NCBI GenBank assembly: GCA_029298735.1
Contig: JANSLP010000492.1
Span: forward strand, 1-17,776
DNA from: Ophiostoma sp. CBS 140.51
Lineage: Eukaryota; Ascomycota; Sordariomycetes; Ophiostomatales; Ophiostomataceae
Reading direction: 5' to 3'
DNA: 17,776 nt
Shown: positions 1-10,049 of the stretch, one piece after another
Layout of the letters: each line of letters begins with the position of its first letter
Position numbering within the stretch: position 1 is the stretch's first letter
Notes under the pieces: model-generated
Told to the model about the DNA's origin: nothing
Database searches by the model: none
Seen by the model: the letters and a program-made list of their open reading frames with translations, nothing else
Position numbers and translations under genes: made by a program

Positions 1-420
1 CTTGTCTCTTTTCTCTTTCTTTTACATGTAATTTCGACATACAAACGGTTGCACGCCATGCCTCGACGGTCGATGGAAAACTTGCTACAAAAATCAACAA
101 AACAAAAGTATTGCACACAAATTATTTGATTAAATCATACAATGTAAAAAAACAGATGGGAAAATCAACAGCAAGAACAAATGACATAAACAACAAACAT
201 TGATACAGATACGCACAATCACACACACACTGTCTCTCCTCTGAGAGACGATGCACTGAACATGCAATCTCCAACATCACTTACATGCCCACCAATCAGA
301 GGCTAGCTGGCTCTCTGATAGCTGCTCCGACACCACCTCGGCGATTCCACCGGCTGTTCCCTGGAAAACAGTTGGAAATTTGTGGGCCATAGCTCTCGCC
401 GGTCTCACCTAGCGTTCCTT

Positions 421-759
421 TTATGGTCCTTCAAATGGAGAAAATAGCGGGCCTGAACCACCACATGATGCGAGAAAACCGGCGAAATCGCCGTGCCTTT
501 GTGAAGGAGCAAACTTATCGTCTTGGTCCAAGTTCTCACACAAGGCTGCACGGGAAGAATGCTTGTTGGGGACGGAGAACTCCTTGCCCGCGCCGGTGAC
601 AGGGAGTGATCTCGATGGAAATAGAGGCGCAATACTGCCCTCAGATGACAGAAAATATTGGAAAATTGAAATTGAATGCGGTCCTGCATAAGTGCCTGGT
701 TCCGAAAGAATATCGTCTTCAACAGTCTAGTTTCTGGTGCTATCGTTGGTGGAAAACAT
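421..759 (-). pseudogene. Possible small broken gene (interrupted reading frame)
   Basis: Reading the minus strand from an ATG at 759, ten codons are followed by TAG (729-727). The same frame then stays open for 101 codons to a TAA at 423-421. The conceptual product beyond the stop is rich in Gly, Ser, Pro, Asp and Glu and looks more like a natural protein than the arginine- and tryptophan-rich overlapping frame. No family is recognised. The TAG could come from CAG by a single C-to-T change. The alternative is that 101 open codons arose by chance, which is quite possible at this length; an unseen intron that skips the TAG is a third option. Low confidence. Confidence 0.2.
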
Positions 760-843
760 GGCACTGTTTTTGGATAGCCTGATTCCATCATCCAAAACTG
801 CACTTTGTGGGGAAATCTGCAAGGCCAGACAACTGGTAAAACT

Positions 844-892
844 CCACTGAATATCCCCACTGAAAAGCCTCTCCAGTGGGATCTCCAGTGGG
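844..892. repeat. Cluster of four CCACTG/CAGTGG motifs, partly inverted
   Basis: CCACTG occurs at 844-849 and CCCACTG at 856-862; the reverse complement CAGTGGG occurs at 874-880 and 886-892. The middle pair can form a 7-bp stem, and the two right-hand copies lie in a tandem 12-bp near-repeat. The cluster is about 200 bp upstream of the regulator's ATG, so it could be a binding-site cluster in its promoter or simple sequence drift. No known factor is assigned. Confidence 0.35.
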
Positions 893-1091
893 ATTCCCAC
901 ACCCCCACAGTCTTACTCCATCTTTTCGAAGCATATGCCGCGCTGGGTTCTTCTCTTTCTCCAAGTTTCTCCTCTCAGATCAGATTGTCGATTGTGTTTG
1001 TGGATTGTGCAAACGGGATAAAATTGTTTCATGTTTTTCTCATTGAACTTCAACTTCCTGCATTGGTAGCATCTGCCACACAATCATCATC

Positions 1092-3955
1092 ATGAACGGC
1101 AACAAACGCCAGCGGACCAACAGCAACGCTGTAGCGTCCAGCGACCGTGGCTCAGAGCGGCCTGAAAAGGCAGCAAAGCCACTGTTGACGCGTGCATGTG
1201 AGTACAGAAGTCGTGATGTTGGTCTTGGTCATATACTGATACCAGCGTGTAGGCGCCGAGTGCAAACGACAAAAGATTCGCTGCTTCTTTGCCGCCGGCC
1301 AGTCGGCATGTAACAAATGCTCAAAGAGCGGCATCCAGTGTGTGCCGCACAACTTTGCGCAAAAGTACATGGACGATGATGCGATGTATGTGCTCACTCT
1401 TGGTGTCTATACCGATAGTGTCAGCCAACTAACCTCACTTCAACAGATGGAAAGCCGAAGCGACAGAGACCATCAGCCGACTCACAGCCACTGTCAACTA
1501 CCTCCTCGAGCAGAACAACATGCCCAAGTTGGCCACCTTTGGCAAGGGCGATAAGGCCCTTAGTGCAAACGACCACCCTACGACTCGTGAGAACGGCAAC
1601 GCAACAAGTCCCACCGCTACAGGAGATGCTACCACAGCAGTTCAGAGCGTGTCGCCCGCCATGAGCCAGGCTAGCAGCACGGCAGTCGCAGCGACGACGG
1701 CTGCATCTGGCAACTTCATATCTGAAGGTCCGTCGGCCGAACTCCAAGAAGACGACTCGGACCTTGTGCCGCTTCCCATGAACAACCTCTACAACTTGAC
1801 GGACCCGTCCAAGTCGTATCTGATCCGCGTGGACCCGACCTGTGTCAATGGCCCAGATTTTATCAGTCGTGGTGTTGTGTCGTTGGAAGAGGCACAGTTC
1901 CTGTTTAGCCACTTTATCACGCACATTAACCCACTGCTCTGGGACGGTATTCTTTGTGCACATACGACACTGGAGGCAGCACGGGCGTCGTCGAGTCTAC
2001 TTGTGGCGACAGTGCTGACCGTTGCGGCGATGCACTTGTCTGGAGAACGGAAAGACACAGCAAATGCACCAGATACAGATCGTCAAAATGGCAACCAGAA
2101 CGACCAGCAACGACAACAACATCAGCAACAACAGCAGCAGCAACGCCAGAACAAACCCACACTCCTTCACGCCACCTACGATGCCTTTGTACAGCTCATG
2201 CGTGCATCTTGTCTCCTGCGCAGCCAGAACCTCGACGACATTCGCGGCCTCTGCATCGGCGCATTTTATCTGACAAGTCTCAGCTGGGCGCTGTGTAGTC
2301 GTGCCATTCGCGTGGCTACAGAAATGAATGTGCACAAGTCCTCCCTCCAATTCGCAGCACGGGGTGTAGCACGACCCACATCGTCCACATCATCACCGTC
2401 CATGCCTGGACAGCCGTCATCGTCTTCCTATGGCAATGATCAGTTTGAACGCGTGCAGTTGTGGTACGTGCTTTACGTCTGTGATCACCAGTTTGCCCTC
2501 GCCTATGGCCGACCACCTTCCATGCATGACGATGCAAGCATTCGCAATGCCGACAAACTCCTGGCCATGAGTGAGAGCCTCTCCTTCCCATCAGACGTAC
2601 CAGGACCCATACCCCCACCTGTGTCTCGAAACGCCCGTGGCAACCGGTGGCTGGTGGCTCAGGTCAAACTGTTCCGCATTTTAGCTGGTGCCTACTTTTT
2701 GTACGGCTGCGACCCCGACTTGGCATTGAGCGGTGAAGACTACCAGCGCCTGCAGTCTTTCAACCTGTCACTGGACCAATGGCGGCTGGAAGAGCAGCAG
2801 CAGCATACACGGGGTGGTGGTGGTGGTGGAAGCGGCCCGATGGGGGTCCTGCCCGTCGGCTTAACGGGAGACTGGCCGAGCCGAGGCTACCCGACGGACG
2901 ATAGGCAGGCCGTCTCCAACAAGGTCACGACGCTCTACTACCACTTGGCACGGTTTCAGCTCAACTCGTTGTCGTTGCGTGGCATATCGGCTAGAGGCAA
3001 TGATGGTGGCATGGGTGCCGGACAATTTGGCACGACTGTTGGAACAGCCGCCATTAGTATGAGCTGGGAACGGCAAGAGGCCGCCAACAACGCCATTGCT
3101 GCGGCCGCCAGCACGATTCGCCTGATTGTCGAAGACGCCGACTTGCGGAGTCTGCAGATTGGCATGCCCATTTTTGTGCACGCCATGATTGCGGTGTGTG
3201 CATCGTTCTTGCTGAAGATGGCCGTCGTGTTCAATGCGGACAGCAGCAACAACGGACGTGCTGCATTACCATTATCTGCACTCCCACTGCCACGTGATCT
3301 CTCCCGCCACGGCCTCAATTTCCATACAAAAAACGCCCTGGCCGATGTCGAGAGTCTTGTGCGTGTCCTTGGTGCCGTTGCCGACAGCACTAGCCAGCAG
3401 CACGTCGTGCGGCAGGTGGTCACTGGTCTGCGGGAGCTGCTCCAACGGTTCAGGCCCGGTAGTGAACCGGACACGTTTGTGTATCTGAGGTCAACAATCC
3501 AGGGCGTTGTGCACAACGGAGCACAGAACGGCAACAGTGTACAAAGCGGTGTTCCCGGTGGCACCGTACCTGCAAACAGCGGAGCCTTTGACTATGCCAA
3601 TAACGAGATACCTCGGACAGCACCACCGGCATATTCCATGACACCACACGGCAATGGCGGACTGCCCATGCACCCAAATACGTCTCATGCAGGACATCAG
3701 CAAGGACATGACCAACAGACCATGAGCGGTAGTGATGGAAATATGGGTGGATTCAATGTTGGAAACGGGGCCAACGCCAATAATGGTGTGCCATATGCAG
3801 CACTTCCACAAGGGCAAATGCCGTCGGATAGTGTCATGCAGCCCAGTGCCGCATTGGCATACCAAGATGACCCATTCAACTTGATGGGCGACTTGGACTG
3901 GCGGTTCAATGATGCCTTTTTGTGGGGCATTCAGGCAGAGCCGCCATATGCGTGA
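1092..3955 (+). CDS. Zn2Cys6 (GAL4-type) transcription factor with fungal-specific middle homology region
   Basis: Nuclear DNA-binding regulator of 915 residues. Exons are 1092-1197, 1253-1385 and 1447-3955; intron 1 has GTGAGT and TAG, intron 2 has GTATGT, a CTAAC branch site and CAG. Splicing restores a perfect zinc cluster, with Cys at residues 36, 39, 46, 55, 58 and 65 (spacing 2-6-8-2-6). Intron 1 interrupts the codon of the first Cys. A heptad-like helix (about 80-104) follows and is probably the dimerisation coiled coil. The middle homology region spans roughly 225-560 (segments LDDIRGLCIGAFYL and LWYVLYVCDHQFALAYGRPP). It carries a polyglutamine insert near 297-314 and a glycine run near 430. 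The C-terminus is Asn/Gly/Met-rich and ends in an acidic-aromatic stretch, a plausible activation region. The regulator looks closest to PrtT/War1-like factors (protease or weak-acid regulators); I give this from memory of the motif pattern only. It converges with the permease gene, 226 bp apart. Confidence 0.9.
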
Positions 3956-4181
3956 GGTGCATGAAATGCATAAAACTGTATAATATGATAGATGTGTGAA
4001 TGAAAGTAATGATTCTGAGACATCCGCCTTAGAAGTGTGCCCGTGAATTATGCAAATTATGGACGAAATCGTTCAATTGAATAAGCTATATATAGAGATG
4101 AGAGATATATAGGGAAGATGAGAAGGTTTGGATGTACATCTCATCGCGGATCAAAGCTAGCAATAAATTGCTACAGCCACA

Positions 4182-5765
4182 CTAGATGCAGTAGACGAAC
4201 TCGAGATTCTCCCGGTCAGTCATATCACGCCATCCATGATTCTCCACCGGAATAAAGTCGGGCTGGGCACGGATGGCAGCCTTGCGGCGGTTCTCGCGAC
4301 GGCACCACCAGTTTATGAAAAGCAAGTCGACAATGCAGAGGGAAAAACACACAAGAATAGTGATTTCGGCCGACAAATAGCGGGGAGCATCCTTGGAGCG
4401 GAACGTCTGGGGGCCAATAATGTTACCCGCAGCATAGCCAACCATGTAGATGGCCGCCACAGTCGTCTTCTTGGTGTAGCCGGCAATGTTACTCGAGATG
4501 AGCGACAGGACAGTGGCACCGACGGAGGGCAGAGTCTGCGTCATGTAGTACCCAACCAAACGGCCGACGTTGTTGGAGATGGGCAGGGCAATGATGAGAA
4601 GCATACCGAGGACAGCCACAGCCATGGGGACACAGGCCACGAGAGTACGCTGCTGGAAGTAGTCGCCCAAGAAACCATTGGCAAGGCAAGAAACAATGAC
4701 AACACCGCCACCGGGAATGCCGTACAACAGACTCTGAAGGGGCGTGTAGCCGAAGTTGACAATCAGCTGGCTAAAGTAGTTTGTGATGCCGCCGTTGGGA
4801 ATGTCCGACAGCACACCGTACAAAAAAAGGGCCCAGGTTAAAGGGTCCGTGAAGGCCTCGAGCAGCTGGTAGCGCTTGAACTGCGTGTTGCCGATACCCT
4901 GCTCGTTTTCGCTGACACGGGCAATGGCCAGAAGACGGTCGCGCTTGGACAGCCAGCGGCAGTTGAGCTGCGAGTCGGGGATAATGTAGAAAAAGGCCAG
5001 GCCGACAAGGACGGTGACACCGCCAGTGACAATGAACAAGATCTTCCAGGGGGCTAGCGGCTGCGTACCGTCGTTGGGAACGTGTTTGGCAATGCCATAG
5101 GCCACGAGACCGCCGATAATCTGGCCGCCGCCGTTGGAGCCAATGTACATGCCCGTGCGCGTGTTGTGTTCGTGATGCGTGTACCACTGCGACGAAAGAA
5201 GGGCAAAGCCGGGCATGCTGGCAGCCTCCAACAAACCCATAAAGAAACGGATGGCCATGGCACCCGACCACGACTTGGCCACGGCAAAGAGGCACAGCAC
5301 AGCACCCCAGAGCGTGACACAAGTCGCCGAGTAGCGAGCCAGAGGGAGCATCTGCATCAGACGGTTGGTCGGGTACTCCCAAACGAGGAAGCCAATGTAG
5401 AAGATTGAGCCGAGCCAGTTGTACTCTTCGACGGACAGGTTGAGATCGATCTTGAGGCCCATGATGCTGGCATAGGACAAGGCCGTCTTATCGAGATAGT
5501 TGAGGCCAAAAACAAGGCACAAAATTGGCATAAGGTGCCAGTCAATGGTGCGAAGAAGACGCTTGTTGGTGGCCTCGTCCATCTCCTGGGCAATGTCCAT
5601 GGGCTCGCCGCCCAGCTCGGCAAAGGCCTTGAGCGCCTCATCGTCGTTGCGCGTGTACTTGGTGACATGCTGGATGTGGAAGGCTGTGTCGCCGGTGAAG
5701 CCCTTCTTACTGTCCTCGACCTCCATCGGCTCAAGGGCCTTGGGTGACTCTTCGGTGTCGGCCAT
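4182..5765 (-). CDS. MFS permease, anion:cation symporter family (Dal5/Tna1-like)
   Basis: Plasma-membrane transporter of 527 residues without introns. The hydrophilic N-terminus (about 1-75) is followed by some twelve hydrophobic segments with a cytoplasmic loop in the middle. Family signatures visible are NYLDKTALSYASIMGL near TM1-2, GSIFYIGFLVWEYPTNRLMQ, and RFFMGLLEAASMPGFALLSSQWY. These match fungal allantoate/nicotinate/organic-anion permeases; the substrate cannot be read from sequence. I chose the ATG at 5765, which has purine at -3 and G at +4. The frame extends upstream only to a TTG at 5822 and has no earlier ATG. The leader is strongly pyrimidine-rich and contains a possible 10-codon upstream ORF. 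It is transcribed divergently from the HET gene across about 740 bp and converges on the transcription factor, which might regulate it. Confidence 0.92.
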   Translation of the reverse strand: MADTEESPKALEPMEVEDSKKGFTGDTAFHIQHVTKYTRNDDEALKAFAELGGEPMDIAQEMDEATNKRLLRTIDWHLMPILCLVFGLNYLDKTALSYASIMGLKIDLNLSVEEYNWLGSIFYIGFLVWEYPTNRLMQMLPLARYSATCVTLWGAVLCLFAVAKSWSGAMAIRFFMGLLEAASMPGFALLSSQWYTHHEHNTRTGMYIGSNGGGQIIGGLVAYGIAKHVPNDGTQPLAPWKILFIVTGGVTVLVGLAFFYIIPDSQLNCRWLSKRDRLLAIARVSENEQGIGNTQFKRYQLLEAFTDPLTWALFLYGVLSDIPNGGITNYFSQLIVNFGYTPLQSLLYGIPGGGVVIVSCLANGFLGDYFQQRTLVACVPMAVAVLGMLLIIALPISNNVGRLVGYYMTQTLPSVGATVLSLISSNIAGYTKKTTVAAIYMVGYAAGNIIGPQTFRSKDAPRYLSAEITILVCFSLCIVDLLFINWWCRRENRRKAAIRAQPDFIPVENHGWRDMTDRENLEFVYCI

Positions 5766-5855
5766 TGCAGTGGAGGGTGCAGAGAAGATAAAAATAGAAG
5801 GGCTAAAGTGAGAAAGAAACAAAAATGAAAGGAAAGGACCGAGCTGAACAGATAA

Positions 5856-5888
5856 TCAGTCAATGGCAGTCGACTGCGTGGCACCCAT
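5856..5888 (-). promoter_or_regulatory. Possible short upstream ORF in the permease leader
   Basis: An ATG at 5888 on the minus strand opens ten codons and closes at TGA (5858-5856), 90 nt before the permease ATG. If transcription starts upstream of 5888, ribosomes would meet this start first and output could be dampened. The transcript start is unknown, so this is only a candidate. Confidence 0.25.
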
Positions 5889-6505
5889 TTCAGTTTCTTT
5901 GTCGTGCAGAAAGAGGGAGATCGACGCTTTTTGAATACGTCGAGTCTATCTGCGAGCCATGAGATCGTGTAGTGTCCGTGTATCCGTCGCCGAGAATGAA
6001 GAGGAAGAGAGTAGGGGACTGCGCTCGTTGCTGCATCCGAGTATGCAACACGCGACGCACTGCTGTCTGGGGTCCCCGGGACTCCCCACGGGGCCAGTCT
6101 AAGTAACAGGGCGAAAAAAAGAAGGCAAGAAAAAAGAGACTACAGATTCCTAGTTTATCAAAATCGGTGCGTCGCCGAGTTGTGGATGCACATGGAGGTG
6201 GACCCCACCGCTTATGGCTGTCAAAGTCGGAGAACGGCCGAGTGGAGTAGCGCCTGCCGAAGTCTGCTGAGGGCGTTCTCTTACAGGCCCAACAGCGTTG
6301 TCAGGCGACTGTTTTGCGGGGTCAATTGGGGAGACTGTACTCCTCAGTCAGGAAATGACAGGCCGGAGACAACACCCCGGAACGCTCGCGAGTACGCGCT
6401 ATTTTGGACATCTCGACTCAACACTGATATCAAGCTATCAAGACAGGAAGCCACGAGAAGAACAGCAAGAACGACAAGTGACGCCTTGACGGACTCCACG
6501 ACGGC
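5889..6505. promoter_or_regulatory. Divergent promoter region between permease and HET gene, with CreA-like sites
   Basis: No convincing coding sequence lies here; two overlapping plus-strand frames (6180-6599 and 6298-6489) lack family features. At 6067-6089 three matches to the CreA/Mig1 consensus SYGGRG sit within 23 bp: CTGGGG at 6067-6072, and the reverse forms CCCCGG at 6074-6079 and CCCCAC at 6084-6089. The sites are about 300 bp from the permease start and 420 bp from the HET start, a spacing compatible with carbon catabolite control of the permease. SYGGRG is short and degenerate; only the density is suggestive. Confidence 0.4.
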
Positions 6506-9412
6506 ATGGACACACTTCTCGTGCCACCTGATCCTACTTTGCAACGAGAACGAGCGCGTTACGTGTGCAAAGAGCAGTGGGATGGCGGCACATTCTTAAC
6601 CTATGCACGACGGCAAGGTCGCATGAGGACCGTCCCGGAGAGGCTCCGACAGTACACTGTGCCCAGGAAAAACGACCCCGGCAGTAACTTAAACGAAGAC
6701 GACGAGTTCACCGAGCACATATTCCCGACACCACAGCCAGAACAGGAGTCGTTCTTGCAGACGTGGCTCTTTTTTGGCCTTTTGGCCGAGTTCTTTGGCC
6801 TCAACGAAAACGACGCCGGAGGACGACTCGTTGACGCCAAGACTGCAGAAACGGAGATTGCCGCTCTCTACGAAGACTACGTTGAAGAAGTCGACAACAG
6901 AAATGGAGGTGTCACCAAATATCTGACAGGCGCCCGGATGCTGCAGGCAAAAGATGCTCCTGTCCTGATTGTCACACGCCTGCGTTTGGCAGGGCCGGCC
7001 ATTGAACAGCGCATCCAGTATCTCCACCGCTGTTTATCTTTTAGCTGTTTTTTGTTGAATGCAGCCATCCAGACCGAGTTTGACCCGGCCATCAAGACAT
7101 CCATTGCCGCATTGGGTGAGCTATTGTCCACAGGCTTTGCCACGGCTTTGACACTCAAAAGGGTCCCGAGTGCCCGCGTTAGCTTCAGCTTTGCTTGGGC
7201 CGATCGGTATCTCGAGGAGGGCGGCCCGCTCGAACGGTACATGCTGACACATGGCTGGTGCAGTAGTGAAGTGGAAAAGATCCGCTCCGTGAACCAGGGA
7301 CTCGGCACGCGACACTACCTCAGCCACATGGCCAAAGGAAAAGGTGGACTACATGGACCGCAGCGTGACCACAGTTTTTGCTCCAAGGAAGGCTGTGTGG
7401 CGTTCCAGATTGATGCAGCGACGTACCGGCCATCTCACGTGCAGCAAGGCTGTACGTGTCATTTGCAGTCCGTAAACACGGCTGAAGTATTGCGTGTACT
7501 GAAAGAGACGTCTGGATATCCCGTCTTGGATATCAGCCCAGACAGTCCTGATAATGGCAACACACCGCGGATGACAGTGGAACCGTACGCGGAAATTGTG
7601 CCTTATGTTGCCATATCTCACGTACGTTTAGGCTGGCATGTTATCTTCGTAAGCTTTATCTATGCTAACGACGTCTTGTAGGTCTGGGCTGATGGGATGG
7701 GAAACCCCACAGCAAATTCTCTGCCGGCTTGTCAGATATCCAAGGTGGCGAGGCTGGTGTCTCAACTACAAACAACTGCATTGTCCGGCAAGGACGGTAC
7801 CCCAAACAAGGACAAGTCTGATGCAAAGTACCGTGTGTGGATAGACCCTCTGTTGTGTCCCATCGAGGCGGAGGGAAAAAAGCTGTCACTACAACGCATC
7901 CCAGACGTCTACAGAAATGCCACCCATGTTCTTGTCCTTGATGCGTCACTCATGGAATATTCCGCAGAGAGTCTCTCACCAGAAGAGATTCTCCTCCGTA
8001 TCTTCAGCTCATCCGCATGGATGCGGCGACTGTGGACACTCCAGGGTGAGTGTGTTCCAACTACGTTTTTATTATTTTATATATTCTAACGACAAGCAGA
8101 GGGCGCCCTTGCACAGTCACTTTACTTTCAGTTCGCTGACCATGCCGTCGCGCCCACCGACGAAATGACCAAGCTATACATGAAAGGCTTGGCCGATGCA
8201 CGGTATATGCGCATCTGGCAGGACATTGCCATTGAGCAGATCCACCTCCGTGGTTGGTTTAAGTCCATTGAAGACGAGACGAAGCCCTCGACACTGAGTC
8301 TGGTCAGTTTGCAGCGGGCCCTGCACTTCAGAACGGTGTCTGACCCGGCTGATGAACCTCTGTGTATTGCGACACTACTATCTCTCGACCAAAAGTACGT
8401 CGTCGGTGCATCCACACTGCAGGATCGAATGGTGCGTGTCTGGGAGCTCATAGCAAAGAAGCTGGGCGGCACGGTCCCGGCTCGCATTTTGTTCTCCTCG
8501 GACGAGACACTTGATGTCCCCGGCTGGCGATGGGCACCACGTAGCCTGCTGGGAGCGAGTGACGCTACCAAAGACTCGGTTATGGATGTCCACCACCGCA
8601 TCATGCGGTTCCGTGCCTGGCGGTCGGACGAGTTCGAGGCAGAAGACACGATGAGAGCCTCGGGTGTACCGACTCCCTGGGGTTTGCGGGTTCAGATGGG
8701 CGGCTATATCTTAAAATCGATTCCGTTATTGCAGCACCTACCTCTTCATCCATGGGAACGAGTGGCTGGGTCACACGAAGACATGATCTTGGTCAAGCAC
8801 TCTGCGTCTGGCCGATGGTTGCGGCTGATGGATTTCTACCGGCTAGAAATGAGTAAGAAATGGTCTCCAGAAGAGAGGAGAGAGTACGACAGAAGGACGG
8901 ACAACTTGCTGTGCCGCCTGATTGACAGCGGTGGACAGGCGCTACTGTATGACCGAAGTCCGCAAAAAGGCCAGTACTATCCAAGCCTCATGGTACGTTT
9001 CGAAGACGGCTGGAATCAGCAAGCTGACGTCGGTGCTCGGCAAACATTGAGAGCACGACGCGAGCGGATGGTGATTTTCGACTGGGCGAGCCCTGCGCAC
9101 ACTATTGTTGCCGAAGGACTCGAGGAGCTTGCCCTGAAAGTGGCCAAGAGCGATGTTACCGAACGATTTCTCAAGGCCATGGACAGTGTCTCCGACTGGG
9201 AGCAGGGACGAAGGGCTATGGATCAGGTCAAGGATTATATGAAGGCTGTTGTCGCAGAAAAATGGGCTTATGACCCAGCTTTCGTGGAAGCCGTCCGCGA
9301 CACACGCGGACCGAAAATGGAGGACTTACTCTGGGCAGAAATTCAGATGCGCTTCTCGCACAGTATCGTTTGTGAAGAAGTCCCAGATTCACAAGCATGG
9401 TTGGTTGATTAA
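6506..9412 (+). CDS. Heterokaryon-incompatibility (HET) domain protein
   Basis: Protein of 930 residues. Exons are 6506-7621, 7682-8045 and 8100-9412; the introns (60 and 54 nt) have GTACGT and GTGAGT donors, CTAAC branch sites and TAG/CAG acceptors. The HET domain runs from about 366 (YVAISHVWADG) through WIDPLLCP at 425 to RLWTLQEGALA near 490, and both introns lie inside this region. Before it, about 285-325, lies a Cys/His-rich segment (HSFCSKEGC, then H and CTC) that could bind metal and recurs in this class of long HET proteins. The C-terminal 430 residues have no domain that I can name. HET proteins act in non-self recognition and regulated cell death between fungal individuals; the partner is unknown. 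The start fits the family, which often opens with MD-x-L-x3-DP. Intron 1 is a multiple of three but ends in an in-frame TAG, so retention would truncate the protein before most of the HET domain. Confidence 0.9.
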
Positions 9413-9536
9413 GCCAAGCAGAACATTCTCATCAACTCATGTATTTTGTAACTATGTACATTTTTATATCCTCCATCAATCGTATCTGAGCCATCATTCC
9501 ATCATTCTCAAGTCGTATGTTTATCCATGCCCATGC

Positions 9537-9869
9537 TTAACGGGCAGTGGCAGCAGCACCGCAGCCGCTGGTAGTGACACAGGCGCAGACTGTGGCCACG
9601 GCGCTCAGCACTTCCAGACCGGTGGCAAGACCGCAGTCGGCGACGACGCAGTTGAGGGCGGCGTTCTCAATGGCAGCCGACTGCGAGCACTGGCAGGCGT
9701 AGTCGCCATCCGTGCAGCCGGCGTTGGTCACGGCAGCCGACAGGATGCAGCCCGAGGCGCACGAGGGCACGGCAGCAATGGCAGTCGTGCAGGGGCTGCA
9801 GGGGGGAGGAGTCACCTGGGCCTGGGCCACGGCGAGGAGGGCAGTGAAGAAGGAGAGCGAGTACTGCAT
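9537..9869 (-). CDS. Small secreted CFEM-domain protein
   Basis: Protein of 110 residues with a signal peptide (about 1-17, cleavage after AQA). The mature part holds 12 Cys. Cys 37, 41, 52, 59, 61, 74, 79 and 95 reproduce the eight-cysteine CFEM pattern, with Asp 54 and 56 between the third and fourth; in studied CFEM proteins an Asp here contacts haem iron. Cys 24, 27, 97 and 103 are extra and could form two more disulfides. There is no hydrophobic tail for a GPI anchor, so it should be released or wall-associated. The family includes haem-scavenging proteins, adhesins and plant-infection effectors; which role applies is unknown. Codon use is strongly GC-biased, suggesting good expression. 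The gene converges on the HET gene, 124 bp apart. The ATG at 9869 follows CCACC. Confidence 0.88.
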   Translation of the reverse strand: MQYSLSFFTALLAVAQAQVTPPPCSPCTTAIAAVPSCASGCILSAAVTNAGCTDGDYACQCSQSAAIENAALNCVVADCGLATGLEVLSAVATVCACVTTSGCGAAATAR

Positions 9870-9902
9870 GGTGGCGGTGAAGTTGGTTGTAATGTGAGAG
9901 TA

Positions 9903-9960
9903 CTTATTGTGTTAGATGATGTTTTCTGGATAGGACACAATTTGCAAAGTAAAGACTCAC
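9903..9960 (-). other. Probable intron in the 5' leader of the CFEM gene
   Basis: On the minus strand a GTGAGT donor begins at 9960, a CTAAC branch site lies at 9914-9910 region and AG ends at 9903, giving a 58-nt intron of the size seen in neighbouring genes. Splicing would leave 33 nt of leader before the ATG. A nearer CAG would make a 35-nt intron, too short. No coding frame is affected. Confidence 0.5.
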
Positions 9961-10041
9961 AGTTAATTCGAGTGAAGTGAAGCTGAAGATGGATGAAGAT
10001 GATGGTTTTTTTTTTTCAATCAAAAAGAGATCGTGACTCGC

Positions 10042-10049
10042 TATTTATA
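10042..10049 (-). promoter_or_regulatory. TATA box of the CFEM gene
   Basis: TATAAATA on the minus strand lies 173 nt upstream of the CFEM ATG. A long A run and then a CT-rich leader follow, so transcription would plausibly start near 10010. This arrangement is typical of strongly or conditionally expressed fungal genes. Confidence 0.55.

Larger units (their letters stand above)
1..1091. other. Upstream region of the regulator gene; no secure gene
   Basis: This stretch holds no coding sequence that I can defend. The first 240 bases are AT-rich with A/T runs and a short CA repeat (about 219-230), as expected of a 3' flank or intergenic DNA. On the minus strand, 421-759 reads like protein but is broken (separate entry). 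A further minus-strand frame at 360-277 is also protein-like: it follows an acceptor-like CAG at 363-361 and ends in TGA at 279-277, but I could not join the two in one frame. The last 150 bases before the ATG at 1092 are the likely leader and core promoter of the transcription factor; I see no clear TATA box there. Confidence 0.5.

Noticed and set aside
405..908. 167-codon minus-strand open frame beginning at GTG
   Set aside because: It has no ATG at its start and its product is rich in Arg, Trp and His with no motif. The overlapping frame at 421-759 looks more natural.
1421..1963. 180-codon minus-strand frame opposite the transcription factor
   Set aside because: Antisense shadow of a GC-biased coding exon; no family features, and it crosses intron 2 of the real gene.
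5766..5822. N-terminal extension of the permease to 5822
   Set aside because: The extension begins at TTG and adds a segment lying in a pyrimidine-rich leader; the first ATG (5765) has a good context.
9249..9980. 243-codon plus-strand frame overlapping the HET 3' end and antisense to the CFEM gene
   Set aside because: It is produced by two real genes in other frames; its Gly/Ala/His-rich product has no family, while the CFEM reading explains the DNA fully.
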